DNA of 64,000 nucleotides from Ipomoea triloba (GCF_003576645.1 NC_044916.1:25623244-25687243); one strand, 5' to 3'. Positions 24,331 through 35,845 are shown, counted from the stretch's first letter. The notes: generated by a model not told the origin, from the letters alone. Numbers and translations: made by a program.

Positions 24331-24981
24331 TGCCTGAAATCTCATACTCTGCTGAATTGACAAATCACAAATTAACCTCGGAACGTTACAGTACCAGGTT
24401 TAGTTCTCTTGTTCTAGAAAGCTGCTTGTTTTCAAACATTCATTTCTCGGTCGGTCAACCAGGTTAAGCTGCAGATAAGGGACAAATAAGATCGAATATT
24501 GTTGAAGGTTCAACGTGGAAATATAGAATTTATTTAATTTTAAAATATTTTGACTTTTTTTCTGAATAAAAAAAGAATTTCTTGAAGGTAAAATTATATT
24601 TGAATACTCGTAGGGTCCAACGGCGGCACATATTTAATTTGATAACATTAATTTTCACATGATTCATCTAATTTGTCAAGACTTTTAGATACAGACATAT
24701 TTTACATTATTCAACCTTATGTCCCCTTGCTTAATCATATATTTTGATATTGCACCAAACTCCAATAGACAAATAGAGATATGATGACATGAATTATCTC
24801 GCTTATCTGTTTTATCATATCTTGACATTTGATATTCACACATAAAATTCTATAATTGAACAAAATAGAATGATTAATTTCATGATTAAATTTTTATCAC
24901 ATTTCGACATAAGAATATCTGCTTTTGATAATTTTTTGATGGGATCCTCCACACCGTTTATGCATATCGTCTTGGTATCCC
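24330..24981. other. Intergenic, no gene seen
   Basis: AT-rich sequence with no coding, tRNA or clear repeat structure. Confidence 0.4.
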
Positions 24982-25217
24982 TGTTGAGTATATAATATAT
25001 AAACATAAATGTGCAGTTCAACCATTAGCTTAGGCTTTTAGTTGGATGGAGCACATGATTCAATTTGGTATCAGAGCCATCCAAAAGGTCATGGGTTCGA
25101 ATCTCCGCGTCACCCAAAAAAATAGACTATGGTCCACGTGTTGCTTGGAGCCCATCAAAGTCAATCGGCCCGGACACGTGAGGGGGCGTGTTGAGCATAT
25201 AATATATAAACATAAAG
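24982..25217 (+). mobile_element. TRIM-like retrotransposon: LTR, PBS, PPT, truncated 3' LTR
   Basis: A short LTR starts TGTTGAGTATATAATATATA (24982 to about 25064). It is followed by TGGTATCAGAGCC (25066-25078), the standard primer binding site for initiator tRNA-Met. About 110 bases later a purine tract GAGGGGG precedes a second TGTTGAGCATATAATATATA (25189), cut off near 25217. No protein is encoded. LTR under 100 bp and total length under 250 bp fit a terminal-repeat retrotransposon in miniature. An LTR of the same family lies at 54837-54915. Confidence 0.8.
25066..25078 (+). other. Primer binding site (initiator tRNA-Met)
   Basis: TGGTATCAGAGCC is complementary to the 3' end of plant initiator tRNA-Met and sits 1-2 bases after the short LTR. 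Confidence 0.85.
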
Positions 25218-26362
25218 TTAACTAGTTTGATCTCCCTCACTTGGGGTCCCCCTGGCCTCCCTTTATTTAAATTAAAAAAAAAAAATCTTATATGGATATA
25301 TTTTATACTCACACATAAAATCTAAGGTTTCTAACGGTAAGAAAATTGTCAAAATTATAGGGTTAGTAAATGGTAATATAATGTTTCTGACTATTTTTTA
25401 GGTAGTTAGAAAATATTAAACTTTCTAGTAGTGTTCTCTCTAATTTATTTAATGTTGAGTTATTATAACAGAGTATATCTTAAAATTGTGCTAGAGACCA
25501 ACATATTACGCCACATAACTTTTTACCTTATATGAAAAAGAAAACCCCAAAGCAAAACAAAACAAACGTATATGAATTTTTGTGTTAATTTTTTTTTTTA
25601 AAGAAGTATAAGGGGTTGACCTAGCGTATGTTAAGTCAAGAGGGATGTCTTATTCAGTGAAATGATTAAAGAAAGTAATATTTTGTATCTTATACTTTGT
25701 ACGACTTATTTCAACCCTTTATTTAAAAAAAAAAGAGTCGAATTTGTTCGATTTGAATTACACGTTGTCTTTATTACTTTTTCTATTTTTTTTCTTCAAA
25801 TTGGTTTGAATAAAAAAGTTTAAATGATATTCAGTATTCAATTACATGTTAACTTGTAAATATTAAATCTATTATTGATGGATTTGACAAGGTATTTTAT
25901 AAACTGAAGTGACGTACAAATTGGTGATCATATATTCACGCGCTGTACTCTGAGATAAGGGTTTTGGTCTTGTTTATAATAAACTTCAAGCTTTAATAAT
26001 TAAGATTAAGCCGGCTAACGCAGGAAACGTCAGGCTGAATAATATGAGAATCTATTAATAATTTTTAAAAAATGTGTACAGTGTTGTTATGTATGCAGAA
26101 TGCGTAAGAGTGTATATATAATGATGCATTGGTATTCGGTAGAGTTTACTTTGAAAAGTATGTATATATCGTAAGGATGTAGATACACACCATTTTAATT
26201 TCCAACTCACTATTAAAATATAATATAATAATAATAATAATAACTTTAAATATTTTTTTTTTAAAATTAAAACTCAACGTCATTGCATGACATTTTTCTC
26301 TCCACGACTCTATTTGTCAATTTTGCAATGCTTGCAAGCATCACAAAGACATCAACTAAAGG
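25218..26362. other. Intergenic, no gene seen
   Basis: AT-rich, with a small (AAT)n at 26226-26243. No coding or structured repeat recognised. Confidence 0.4.
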
Positions 26363-27065
26363 TGTGTTTGCAAATTCAAAAAATAATTTTTAGAAACTAT
26401 TTTTCGGGTTTTTACTGTTGGATAAAGAGTGAAAAATGTGAGTCAAAAGAAAATAAGTTTTTGGTCAAGGAAAAATAACCTCATTTTCATGGAAATAACT
26501 TCCACTCTTTTTTGGGAAGTCACTTTCCAATTCTCACAACAGCACTATACCACTAACAGTACACCGCCACCACCCCACCATACCATCACCACCACCAGCA
26601 CATTGCCACTGTCATCATCGCCGCCACCACCACCACCACCACACTACCATCACTATCACCACCACCACCGTACCACCACCAACACCAACACTTCGATTAG
26701 TAATCTTTGTTCGTAATTGTGAATTGTAAAATTTTGGTTATTTTTGTTTGTTATTTTGAATGCAAGACTTTGGTTAGTTATTTTGATATCTTATTAGTTT
26801 TTTTTTTATTTGTATTATATTTAAAATTATTATTATTGTATTATTATTATTATTATTATTATTATAAATGTTATATTCTAAACAAAAAAAAAATTAAAAT
26901 GTTTAATTATACAATTATGTTCATTTTCATAAAATGAACCAAACACACGAAAATAGTTTTCTGGAATGCAACCAAACACTGAGAATGAAAATAATTTCTG
27001 AAAAATGACTCATGTTTCAAAAAACATTTTTGAAGAAGTCATTTTCCTGATTTCTAAACACAAAA
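26363..27065. mobile_element. MITE, family E, with CCA-rich and ATT-rich core
   Basis: The ends are inverted and built from GTGTTTG / CAAACAC-type and CATTTTC / GAAAATG-type words. The core carries a (CCA/CAC)n tract (26565-26690) and an (ATT)n tract (26828-26866), the same pair as at 6470-6660 but in the opposite orientation. The Pro/His-rich reading frame through it is a by-product. Confidence 0.6.
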
Positions 27066-27161
27066 CATGTTGACTTAGATTAAAAATGGATGCACTAGCT
27101 TTTAGGGATGCGTTCGTCGGAGTATATGAGTTGTCTAATGACACTATTCCATGAAAATGAA

Positions 27162-27632
27162 AACTAACAACTAATAGACAAATAAGGGTTGAATGCACTG
27201 ACTTTTTGCTTTGAAAAAAAAGGGTTGAATGCACCTCAAGAAATCTTTTAATACAAATGAAACAATCAATTTTTATAAAAACGTAAAAGAAATCTCGATA
27301 ATTATTGCTCATAGAGATGACGTTTTAATTCGTGCAAACTTCATCTTGTTAATTGCTCTCAATAATATGCATGCTTAAACAACTTCATGAAGCACGTCTC
27401 TAAATAGTCTAAGAACTAACAACTAATAGACGAATAATGGGTGAATGCACCTCAAGTAGTCTTTTAATACAAATGGAACAATCAATTTTTATAAAAACGT
27501 AAAAGGAATCTCGATAATTATTGCTCATAGAGATGAAGTTTTAATTGTTACAAACTCGATCTTGTTAATCACTCTCAACAATATGCACGCTTAAACAATT
27601 TCATGAACCACGTCTCTAAATAGTCTAAGGCT
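27162..27632. repeat. Tandem duplication, 252-bp unit
   Basis: Copy one starts at AACTAACAACTAATAGAC (27162), copy two at 27414. Both run through GAATGCACCTCAAG, ACAATCAATTTTTATAAAAA and CACGTCTCTAAATAGTCTAA. They differ by scattered substitutions and by a 45-base stretch found only in copy one. Noncoding. Confidence 0.85.
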
Positions 27633-27639
27633 CAACATG

Positions 27640-28399
27640 TTTAGCTAAAAAACTAGTACAGCTAATAAGCTAATTAATTGAAAATTAAGTGTATGATAAA
27701 ATTAATTGTTGAATTAGCTGATAAATGTAAAAAGACATAAAAAGATAAACTAAAATAATATGATTTTGATTAATGAATGGTAGATGATGTTATTTTTGTA
27801 AATTAATAAAGATTTTCTAAAAAAGATTAAAAAACTTGGAGCTTATTTTGAGACGTTACTTGAGGTAGTATTTCAAAATAAGCTATTATATAACTTATTT
27901 ATAGTTTAAAATAAATTATAAACTCTAAAAAAATCTACCAAATATAACATAACTTTTCTCATGTTTTGCAAAAAAGAACTTATAGCTAGACAACTAAAAG
28001 TCAATAATAATTTACATTCTAATTTTTGCAATATGCGAATTGACAATTTATTAATTTATATAATAATAAATTAATTTGTCTTATCAATATTTATGTGATA
28101 ATGTCGATATATATATATATGCCACATCAATCATACTGATCAGCTATCACGTTTTTGATATTCAAAATACTTGGTATTAGGTAAGGCCATTCAGTGCAAA
28201 CAAATGAACATAATTCGACAAATAAAACAGCCAAATGCAGTGGGACAGCAATCTCTTCAATAATGAGATGATACATAATTGTGCAATACACTGCCACATA
28301 TCAAGCAATTTTATTTATTTTTTTATAATAAAAATAAAATAATAATAAGTGTTGCGGCTGTGCGTGGTGATAATAATTCATAAATTACCTTGGAGAGGA
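27640..28399. other. Intergenic, no gene seen
   Basis: AT-rich; a possible MITE with AGCTAATAAGCTAATTAATT-like words near 27660. Short AT run at 28109-28120. Confidence 0.35.
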
Positions 28400-28409
28400 G
28401 AGAGAAGAT

Positions 28410-28557
28410 TTTTTTTTTTTTTAGTACACTGACTCTGTTACAATGTAATATCTGAGTCACCAGTTGACTCCACTGAGGCTCGAACCCACTCCCATCATCA
28501 ATGTGAGAGTATTAATCGAGACACTAGATGCCATTAGACCACAAGGTCTTTGGTGAT
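28410..28557 (-). mobile_element. tRNA-derived SINE, 10-bp TSD
   Basis: On the minus strand: head CCAAAGACCTTGTGGTCTAA, A-box TGGTCTAATGG, B-box GGGTTCGAGCC, body ATTACATTGTAACAGAGTCA, then poly-A (T-run on the plus strand). The repeat GAGAGAAGAT flanks it at 28400-28409 and 28558-28567. Same family as 48574-48747. Confidence 0.9.
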
Positions 28558-28869
28558 GAGAGAAGATAAATAAGAGAAAAATAAAGAATTCAAAAAATGT
28601 CTTCTGGTGACATGTTATTATAGGTCAATAATCAGTTCTTGGGTTTTGATGAGCTTAATTGCAACTGTTAAAAGTTCAAAGGCCAATTGATTTTCTTATA
28701 AAGTTTAGGGACTTATTTCCTGAAGTATAATGCAAAGTCATTAATGCAATATATTACATTATTACACCAATATAATATAATTTCTATTCCCATTATAACC
28801 TATTATTGACTTTTATTATTGATGGGGCAATGGGACTCTGGGACCCATTTTATTGACTAAGCCTTGGCC

Positions 28870-29230
28870 CAAGTGGGGGTGGTGAAGGAAAGAGGTTGAG
28901 CTCAAATCTTGTTGGGCTAGGAAGGCATGTGACGTGGGCGGCATGCATAGAACCAAGCAAGCAGGAGCCCAAGAAAGAAGGGTGCATGGCAGTGGCGACT
29001 AGGGTACATGCCATGACGGTTGGGGTACGACCATGCATGTTGGTGTGGTGACATACATGTACAAGGCGGCTTGGGGTATGGTTGTGCATGCAGAGATGGT
29101 GACGGACCTGTACATGGCAGCTAGGGATATGATTGTGCATGCGGGGGTGGTGACGGATGTGCAGCTGGGATATGGGCAGCTAGGCACGTCCCATGGCGGC
29201 TGGACATGTCTCGTGGCATGCTAGGAGTGT
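28870..29230. repeat. GC-rich degenerate minisatellite, about 60-75-bp unit
   Basis: Variants of GGTACGACCATGCATG, GGTGGTGACGGA and TACATGGCAGCTAGGG recur from about 28980 to 29220. The GC content is well above the neighbourhood. Reading frames in both directions are His/Pro-rich by-products. Confidence 0.55.
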
Positions 29231-29284
29231 ATTACATGTTAATTTTTAAAATTTCATTTTTAATAATATTATCTAAAATAAACC

Positions 29285-29750
29285 TTATGAGTGGTCTAAC
29301 GTATAGCATGCCCCATGGTATAAGGGTTTCCACATTAGTAGATTTTTTACGATTTTTGAGAGTAAAATGACCAACATGGAGGAGAGAGAGGAAAGAAGTT
29401 CCTCCCGTAAGGAGGTGGTTTTTCGTAGAAATGTGAGACCCACTACAGAAATATGCCATTTGCGCAGCTTACACGTGGCTATCACAACTGCGCCCGCTGG
29501 GTGTGTTACAGGGGTTGTTGAGAATTTTTTTGGTTGGAATCAACTTTTTTTTTTCTTTCCTCCCATATTCTCTTTCCTAACCATACTTACAAAAACTCCT
29601 CAAAAATTACAAAGAAAACCCACTGTGGACACGGGCATGGAACAAGGGTTGGAATCAAGAACCTTCTGCCATATCTTATGCAATGGTCCCCTATGTCATT
29701 ATATTGTGGTTTTTTTTTTTTTTGAATCGACGCCATAACTATATATTAGG
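29285..29750. repeat. Relative of the Tourist-like MITE at 35501
   Basis: The stretch CTCTTTCCTAACCATACTTACAAAAACTCCTCAAAAATTAC at about 29570 closely matches the right half of 35501-35845. The left half contains a promoter-like or gene-like GC-richer stretch (29365-29520) that I do not recognise. Ends not defined. Confidence 0.4.
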
Positions 29751-29759
29751 AAAATACTA

Positions 29760-30009
29760 TTTGGACTCCCTACTTTTATTCCCTCACACTTAAAATTTTA
29801 ATATTAACATTTTTTCTTAAAAACCTACATGATAAAGATAATTTATCATCTATTATCACATCGAGATCGAAGTAAAAGTGAGATATATATATATTAGAAC
29901 TCTAGTATATTTGCAAGATGCATGGATGAATAGTACAGAGACCTACCGGGATGCCATTATATTATTCTACATTATTACCTACTTATTATTCACGAGTCAG
30001 TTCGTTTTT
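29760..30009. other. Intergenic, no gene seen
   Basis: AT-rich, no recognisable element. Confidence 0.3.
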
Positions 30010-30112
30010 TTGCAGACTTTTATACATACTTTCTCAACTTACTGCCCATCGAACTTGTGACCTCTCACTTGGGAGGGCCACAGCTATACCGCTTAACCAT
30101 AAGGCCTTTGAC
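30010..30112 (-). mobile_element. Second type of tRNA-derived SINE, partial
   Basis: The minus strand reads GTCAAAGGCCTTATGGTTAA, A-box TGGTTAAGCGG and a B-box-like AAGTTCGATGGG, followed by AAGTTGAGAAAGTATG. A similar arrangement occurs at 49029-49098. No TSD found. Confidence 0.5.
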
Positions 30113-30291
30113 TTTTAGTAAGTCTCGTTAATCGAACCTAACATATAAAATGAGAATAAAATTGGACGGAGAGATTATATGACAAAATCTTGCATGTACT
30201 TTCCTAAAATTGATCTTCAATTCAAATCCTGTTCACCTCTATTTGTTTTTATTTATTTTATTATCCATCTGGCATCCTTCTCGATCAGGGA

Positions 30292-30972
30292 CACTAGCGG
30301 AGCTACAGTGGGGGCAGCTGCCCCCACTCACCCCACCCCCACCCCATATATAGTCTTTGTATGTATATATGTTTATATAGGTCACGTTTTAGATATAAGT
30401 ATATTGAAACAAATAAATATACACGAATGGTTACTTAGCTGAGTTGGTAGAGGTGCGTATACGGTTATTATTGTAATGTCTAGGGTTCGAATTTGCTGAT
30501 ATGTGTAATGTATACATAACTTTTTTAAAAATTAATAATGAGATGTGTAACTTATAATATGTTCTCAAATTAATTATGTTTCAAAAATTAAATAATGAGA
30601 TATGTAATTTATAATATGTTTTCAAATTAATTATGTTTCACATTTTGTTATGCATATTTTTATAAAGTTTTAATGTGATTTATTTTTCGCTTATATCCAA
30701 CAATTTTTATGATTATATTTCTTTAAATTTTTTTTTAAACAGTTTCTTCAAAAAAATATTTTTATAAAATTAATGATGAGATGTGTAATTTATAATGCGT
30801 TTTTTTATTTGAATTATTTTATCAAATTAATTCTGTTTCATATTTTGTTATAAATACTTTTATAAAATTTTGATGTATTTTATTTTTCGCCTATATCAAA
30901 CAATAATGAGATGTGTAATTTATATTGACTATATTTTGTCCCCACTGAACAAAATTTCTGGCTCCGCCACTG
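30292..30972. mobile_element. hAT-superfamily MITE, 681 bp, 8-bp TSD
   Basis: Exact 8-bp TSD ATCAGGGA at 30284-30291 and 30973-30980. Ends are CACTAGCGGAGCTAC and GGCTCCGCCACTG, inverted with few mismatches (CA(G/C)T(G/A)GCGGAGC type typical of hAT). Next to each end are GTGGGG(G/A)CA-type and TTTTGTCCCCACT motifs. The interior repeats GAGATGTGTAATTTATAAT several times. No transposase. Confidence 0.9.
30436..30494 (+). promoter_or_regulatory. tRNA-like Pol III A and B boxes inside the hAT MITE
   Basis: TAGCTGAGTTGG (30436-30447) fits the A-box consensus and GGTTCGAATTT (30484-30494) is close to the B box, 36 bases apart, as in a tRNA gene. The sequence between does not fold as a full tRNA. 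It may be a captured SINE head. Confidence 0.6.
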
Positions 30973-31493
30973 ATCAGGGACATATCAAATTGTTTACTCC
31001 AATTACTAAATATTTAATTTTGATTCTAATTTCCATTAGAATGTTAAAACCAAATGCCCAGGGTTGATTCTCCTGTAACCTGCACTTTCTTGTAAATTTC
31101 AATCTCCTAGGTTGTTCGAAAGCTAAAAAAGCAAGAAAAAAAGGATTCCCACAGAGCTATCTGCTCTTTGTTAATTCCAATCTTTAACGTTGTAATCGGT
31201 AAATGGATATTGAAGTGACATTGCAAGCAAGCCCCACGTGGTTGTCTCTTGCGCAGATGATAAGAATCCTCCACATCACTTCCTCCTAAACCCAGTTGGC
31301 TATCAACCTTTCAGCCCCACCACCCTCCATAGCCAAATTATACCATCAAACTTAATCTATTCTTCATTGTGAATCTTAATCTAAAATAATTTTTAGATTC
31401 CATACCTATTGATAAAACATTCTATACCTGCCATTAATTGATAACATGTTAACCAATATCATACATATATGTGTTTAACATATTTTATACGAT

Positions 31494-31585
31494 CCAGCTG
31501 TCCCACCCAATAGAGATGCCTACAATCCAGCGAGGGGTTAGTCATTGTGCCCGACGGTGGAGACCCTGGGTTACACAAAAAAAAA
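31494..31585 (+). mobile_element. Short retroposon/SINE with poly-A and 14-bp TSD
   Basis: Perfect TSD ATATTTTATACGAT at 31480-31493 and 31586-31599. The body begins CCAGCTGTCCCACCCAATAG, contains ATCCAGCGAGGGGTTAGTCA and ends in a 10-A tail after GGGTTACAC. No obvious A box; likely a 5'-truncated SINE. Noncoding. Confidence 0.85.
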
Positions 31586-31599
31586 ATATTTTATACGAT

Positions 31600-32290
31600 G
31601 TGTTATAATTATCATGTTGTGTTTTCAATTTATTTTCATGTACGAAATTGTTAATTGCAAATACATAATGTGCTAACTGCAAACACATATATGGTGTTTG
31701 ATAAATAATTGTTAGCTGAACTGCAAACCCATATAGGGTGTTTGATAAATAATTGTTAGCTAATTGATAGTTATTAACTTATTGAGTTACTGAGTTTGAC
31801 TAATTGATAGTATTAGTTGATTAGCTGATAGCTAATTAGTAATTACATGTAAAATACAGAGTAGCTTTCTAAAAAAATTGATCGAAAAATGTTTGAACAT
31901 CTTTTTAAATTTTTGCGTTTTATAGAGTAATAAATTTTTATAAAAAACTAATCAATCAAACACTTATATTGCATGTTTAACCAAGTGAAACAGTTAATAG
32001 TAGTCAAATAAGCCAAAATTCACTGATAAACTTATTATGTTACCATGATCATAATTTTTATACCAAAATTTACAATGCAATATTAACCATAATATAATAA
32101 CCATAATATAATAATTGTCCTCAAATTTCAAAAAAAAAAATAATAAAAAATCACCATCTTCTTCCACCACCCTTTCCGCCCATTCAACGCCGCTACTTTC
32201 AGCTGTTCCCCGCAGCCCCTCCTCCTGGGAACTCCGCTCCTTTGAATTCTCGATTCTCGAACGTTGACTAATCTTTGGTCAGCCCACCAC
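31600..32290. other. CYP710A upstream region
   Basis: 31690-31960 holds an AT-rich possible MITE (GGTGTTTGATAAATAATTGT twice at the left, AATCAATCAAACACTT at the right). 32150-32280 is richer in C and leads into the promoter. No gene seen. Confidence 0.4.
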
Positions 32291-32292
32291 AC

Positions 32293-32513
32293 CCTATAAG
32301 AGAAACCCACCCCAACCCCCACTGCAATCTTCTTGATTCTTGAATTCTCTTCTGCTGTTAAGCAATTCGTAATTGGCCTCCAGATTTTTCGTCAGTTACT
32401 TATATTGACCAAAACTCCTCATTTGACCTCTCTCTCTCTCTCTGCCCTTTAAAAACGCCCATCAAGATTAATTCAAGGAGAGAGAGAGAGAGTTTCTTGA
32501 CAAAAATTGTTGA
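32293..32513 (+). promoter_or_regulatory. CYP710A core promoter and 5' leader
   Basis: A TATA-like CCCTATAAGAGAAACC lies at about 32291-32306, some 210 bases before the ATG. The presumed leader carries a CT tract (32428-32443) and a GA tract (32477-32492) that are complementary and end about 20 bases before the start codon. Confidence 0.6.
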
Positions 32514-34031
32514 ATGGAGAACTCTATATTCCCTTACGTACCATATTTAGTTGCCTTTTTAGCTCTGATTCTTCTTCTTGAACAGATCTCTTACTTGAAA
32601 AAGAAGAGGTTTCTCCCCGGCCCGGCGTTCGTGTTTCCAGTCATCGGAAATGTGGTCACTTTAGTCACTAACCCGACCAAATTCTGGGACGACCAGTCCG
32701 CGCTGGCAAAGACCAACGCCGCTGGCATTTCCGTCAACTACATCATCGGCCGCTTTATTCTCTACATCCATTCCACCGACCTCTCCCACAAGGTCTTCTC
32801 CAATGTCCGCCCCGACGCCTTCCACCTCATCGGCCACCCCTTCGGAAAAAAGCTCTTCGGCGAGCATAATCTCATATATATGTTCGGGCAGGAGCATAAG
32901 GACCTCCGCCGCAGAATCGCCCCCAATTTCACCCCCAAAGCGCTCGCCACTTACACGGAAATTCAACAGCGGATTATTATCAAACACCTGGCGTGCTGGC
33001 TGAAGAGGTCTTCCGATTCGCCGTCGGAGCCGATCCCGCTCCGCATTCTCTGCCGGGATATGAACTTGGAAACCTCCCAGACCGTGTTTGCCGGCCCGTA
33101 TTTGAGCGGCGAGGCCCGCCGGAGATTCAATGTGGATTATACTTTCTTCAATGTTGGGTTAATGAAGCTCCCGATTGATCTCCCTGGTTTCGCTTTCAGA
33201 AACGCGCGGCTCGCGGTGGATAGGCTGGTGGAGACGCTTTCGTTGTGTGCGGAACAGAGTCAGGAGAAGATGGAGACCGGCGAAGAACCTACTTGCCTCA
33301 TTGATTTCTGGATGCAAGAAGCGGTTAGGGAAATCAACGAAGCGAAACAGAATCCCGGAGAAATCGGAGGTGGTTTTGTTTATAATCCCAAAGAAATCGG
33401 CGGCCATTTATTCGATTTCCTGTTCGCGGCGCAGGACGCTTCTACTTCTTCTCTGTTGTGGGCGGTTACGCTCTTGGATTCTCACCCGGGAGTTCTGGAA
33501 CGGGTGAGAACGGAGGTGAGGAAATTCTGGTCGCCGGAATCGGGGAACCCGATCGCCGCCGAGCATCTGAGAGAAATGAAGTACGTGGAGGCGGTGGCGC
33601 GTGAGGTTCTGCGGTTCAGAGCTCCGGCGACTTTGGTGCCTCACATTGCCGGCGTGGATTTCCCGTTGACGGAGAATTATATTGTCCCCAAAGGCACCAT
33701 CGTGTTCCCGTCGGTTTTGGACTCGTCGTTTCAGGGGTTTCCCGAACCGGAAAAATTCGACCCGGAGCGGTTCATGGAAGAACGGCAAGAGGACCGGGTT
33801 TACAAGAAGAACTTTCTAGCCTTCGGGGCTGGGCCCCACCAGTGCGTCGGCCAGAGGTACGCTATTAACCACCTGATGCTCTTCATCGCCGTTTTCACGG
33901 CCCTGATCGATTTCAGGCGCCACCGAACCGACGGCTGTGATGACATCGCCTATGTACCCACCATCGCTCCCAAGGATGATTGCAAGGTTTTTCTTTCCCA
34001 GAGGTGCATCAATTTCCCATCTCTCAATTGA
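32514..34031 (+). CDS. CYP710A: Cytochrome P450 CYP710A, sterol C-22 desaturase, intronless
   Basis: A single 505-aa frame. An N-terminal membrane anchor at about residues 8-24 is followed by a Lys-rich stop and the proline hinge [13 protein letters not shown]. The I-helix reads [10 protein letters not shown] (304-313), a CYP710-type sequence in place of the usual AGxDT. ExxR is EVLR (364-367), and the heme loop is [10 protein letters not shown] with the ligand Cys at 444. Family knowledge: CYP710A enzymes sit on the ER and desaturate C-22 of beta-sitosterol to give stigmasterol; Arabidopsis and tomato genes are also intronless and about 500 aa long. The codon use is clearly GC-richer than the surroundings. 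All signature motifs are present, so it should be active. No neighbouring sterol gene. Confidence 0.96.
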   Translation: MENSIFPYVPYLVAFLALILLLEQISYLKKKRFLPGPAFVFPVIGNVVTLVTNPTKFWDDQSALAKTNAAGISVNYIIGRFILYIHSTDLSHKVFSNVRPDAFHLIGHPFGKKLFGEHNLIYMFGQEHKDLRRRIAPNFTPKALATYTEIQQRIIIKHLACWLKRSSDSPSEPIPLRILCRDMNLETSQTVFAGPYLSGEARRRFNVDYTFFNVGLMKLPIDLPGFAFRNARLAVDRLVETLSLCAEQSQEKMETGEEPTCLIDFWMQEAVREINEAKQNPGEIGGGFVYNPKEIGGHLFDFLFAAQDASTSSLLWAVTLLDSHPGVLERVRTEVRKFWSPESGNPIAAEHLREMKYVEAVAREVLRFRAPATLVPHIAGVDFPLTENYIVPKGTIVFPSVLDSSFQGFPEPEKFDPERFMEERQEDRVYKKNFLAFGAGPHQCVGQRYAINHLMLFIAVFTALIDFRRHRTDGCDDIAYVPTIAPKDDCKVFLSQRCINFPSLN

Positions 34032-34529
34032 CGATATTGCCCTTCACAAAATTCAATTCTTCATTCCCGACCCGACCCGCTTCATCACCAACTCATTAAT
34101 GTCATGTTTATTTTATTTTATTTTATTTTATTTGTTAGTTCTCATCGTTTGATTTTTTTTTTTTTTTTTTATGTTTAATTTACGAGTGTGAATACATGTG
34201 TCCATCCAATGGTCATGATTCTTTTAAGTAGGTTGAATGGGGGTGACAAATATTCGGATAACGTGTGACGAACCAATGTAAAGAACATTGATGTTATTGT
34301 TTCTTTCTCTTTCTGTCTCTCTCTATATATATACAGTTATACACACTATTTATTTATATATATGTCTCTCTCACGCTAACGAATTTCATCATTTCATTAA
34401 AAAATTATAATCTTTATTCGTTTTAATTATGTTGGTCCAACCTATTATTAGTCAATTATATTGTTCACTGATAAGTGTTGATATAAGTTCAATTTTAATA
34501 TATTACATATATATCTTTAACAAGTTTAT

Positions 34530-34588
<59 letters not shown>

Positions 34589-35497
34589 GGTATATGTTTA
34601 TTTTAGTATATTATGAGTCAATACGAACATATAGAACATTAAAAATAAATATGTAGTATATTAAAAATGAACTTATAACATATGTTTAGCTACCGTATCA
34701 TGTTAATCTTGATTCACGGTGTAAGCATTGATTATTACTACGTATTTTGTTAAGCTTGTTGTTGGTAGTATGTATAGGCACATTCCTAACTCGTGGTCAA
34801 GCAATTAACAATGTTTGTTATTGGCCTAGTTGAGTGCATTTGTTGCGATCAAGTGGGGCTGACGAGGTTTTGAGGCGACTAACTTTTGTCTTTTTTCTGG
34901 GGTTGTGTCCTTCCTGTTCATCCAAAAAAAATACTTTGTGACATACTAAGCTTTTAAGTGCCCTTACGATATCTCTAAACTATTGAGATTAAATCGTTAG
35001 GTTGAATTGGGTCAAGTGGAGTCAAATTAAGGTTATTGATCCTTCAATATTAACATATTGGTTCACTAAAAATGAAATTATATATGATTTGTACAGACAA
35101 TTCAGTTAGTTCTTGAATAGTAGATTATAAATAATGATACAAGATGAGCTCAGATAACTGTAATGGGAGAGTTTCATCTAATATAATAAATTTTTTGTTA
35201 ATATCATATACGTCCTCTCATATAATGAATTGTTACGTCATTGTAATTTATCTATCTACTCTCATGTAGTAACATGTGTGGAGGAATTTTTTAATTTTGT
35301 GGGCAAAAATCGTAACTGTTGTTGACTACAACTTTAATGCAGCATGTGGTAAAAGTAAGCCCATTTTAGAAATTATAATACCCACCCGTTGGATGATTCA
35401 AAAGATTCATTAGCGCATGCGGTATTCCCGTACGCAATAAATAACCGACACTGTCCAAAGTACATATTCAAAGAATCTATGTTCATATTTACTTCTT
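34032..35497. other. CYP710A 3' region and intergenic
   Basis: The presumed 3' UTR has (TTTTA)n at about 34105-34132 and a T run at 34153-34170. An AT microsatellite is listed separately. The rest, including 34740-34930 with a moderately GC-rich SINE-like stretch ending in A8, gave no gene. Confidence 0.4.
34535..34585. repeat. (AT)n microsatellite
   Basis: About 51 bases of AT dinucleotides. Confidence 0.95.
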
Positions 35498-35500
35498 TTA

Positions 35501-35845
35501 GAGCATCTATATCAGCGCATCATGTGGAGTTTTTGGAACAGGACACGCTGAGTTGGCAGTGAGAGAAGCTAAGAGAGAAAATTTGGAGTATCATCTGCAA
35601 CGCATCGGGATATTAGGTTCCCAAGAAAAAAAAAAAAATGCAGTCCACAGATGCTGTGCGCGTTGTGCGCAAAGCATGCGCCCACTCGGGCGCGTCAAGC
35701 GCCCCTGACAACCTCTGTTATATAATTTTTTTAAAAAAAACATATTTATTTTATTTTTTTCTTCACACTCCCCTTTTCTCTTTCCTAATCACACTTACAA
35801 AATCTCCTCAATTACCGTGAAATATACCCACTACTAAAGATGCTC
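35501..35845. mobile_element. Tourist-like (PIF/Harbinger) MITE, TTA target site
   Basis: Ends GAGCATCTATATCAG and CTACTAAAGATGCTC are inverted (GAGCATC). TTA lies directly outside each end (35498-35500, 35846-35848), the target site of this superfamily. A relative is at 29285-29750. Noncoding. Confidence 0.8.

Noticed and set aside
26429..26716. Pro/His-rich frame
   Set aside because: It is a translated (CCA)n tract inside a MITE, with no start context or homologue.
28850..29224. Overlapping His/Pro-rich frames on both strands
   Set aside because: They come from a degenerate GC-rich minisatellite and open in both directions.
32661..33788. Several frames of 60-126 aa on the minus strand and in other plus frames of the CYP710A gene
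   Set aside because: They are shadows of the GC-rich CYP710A coding sequence; the P450 frame has all family motifs.
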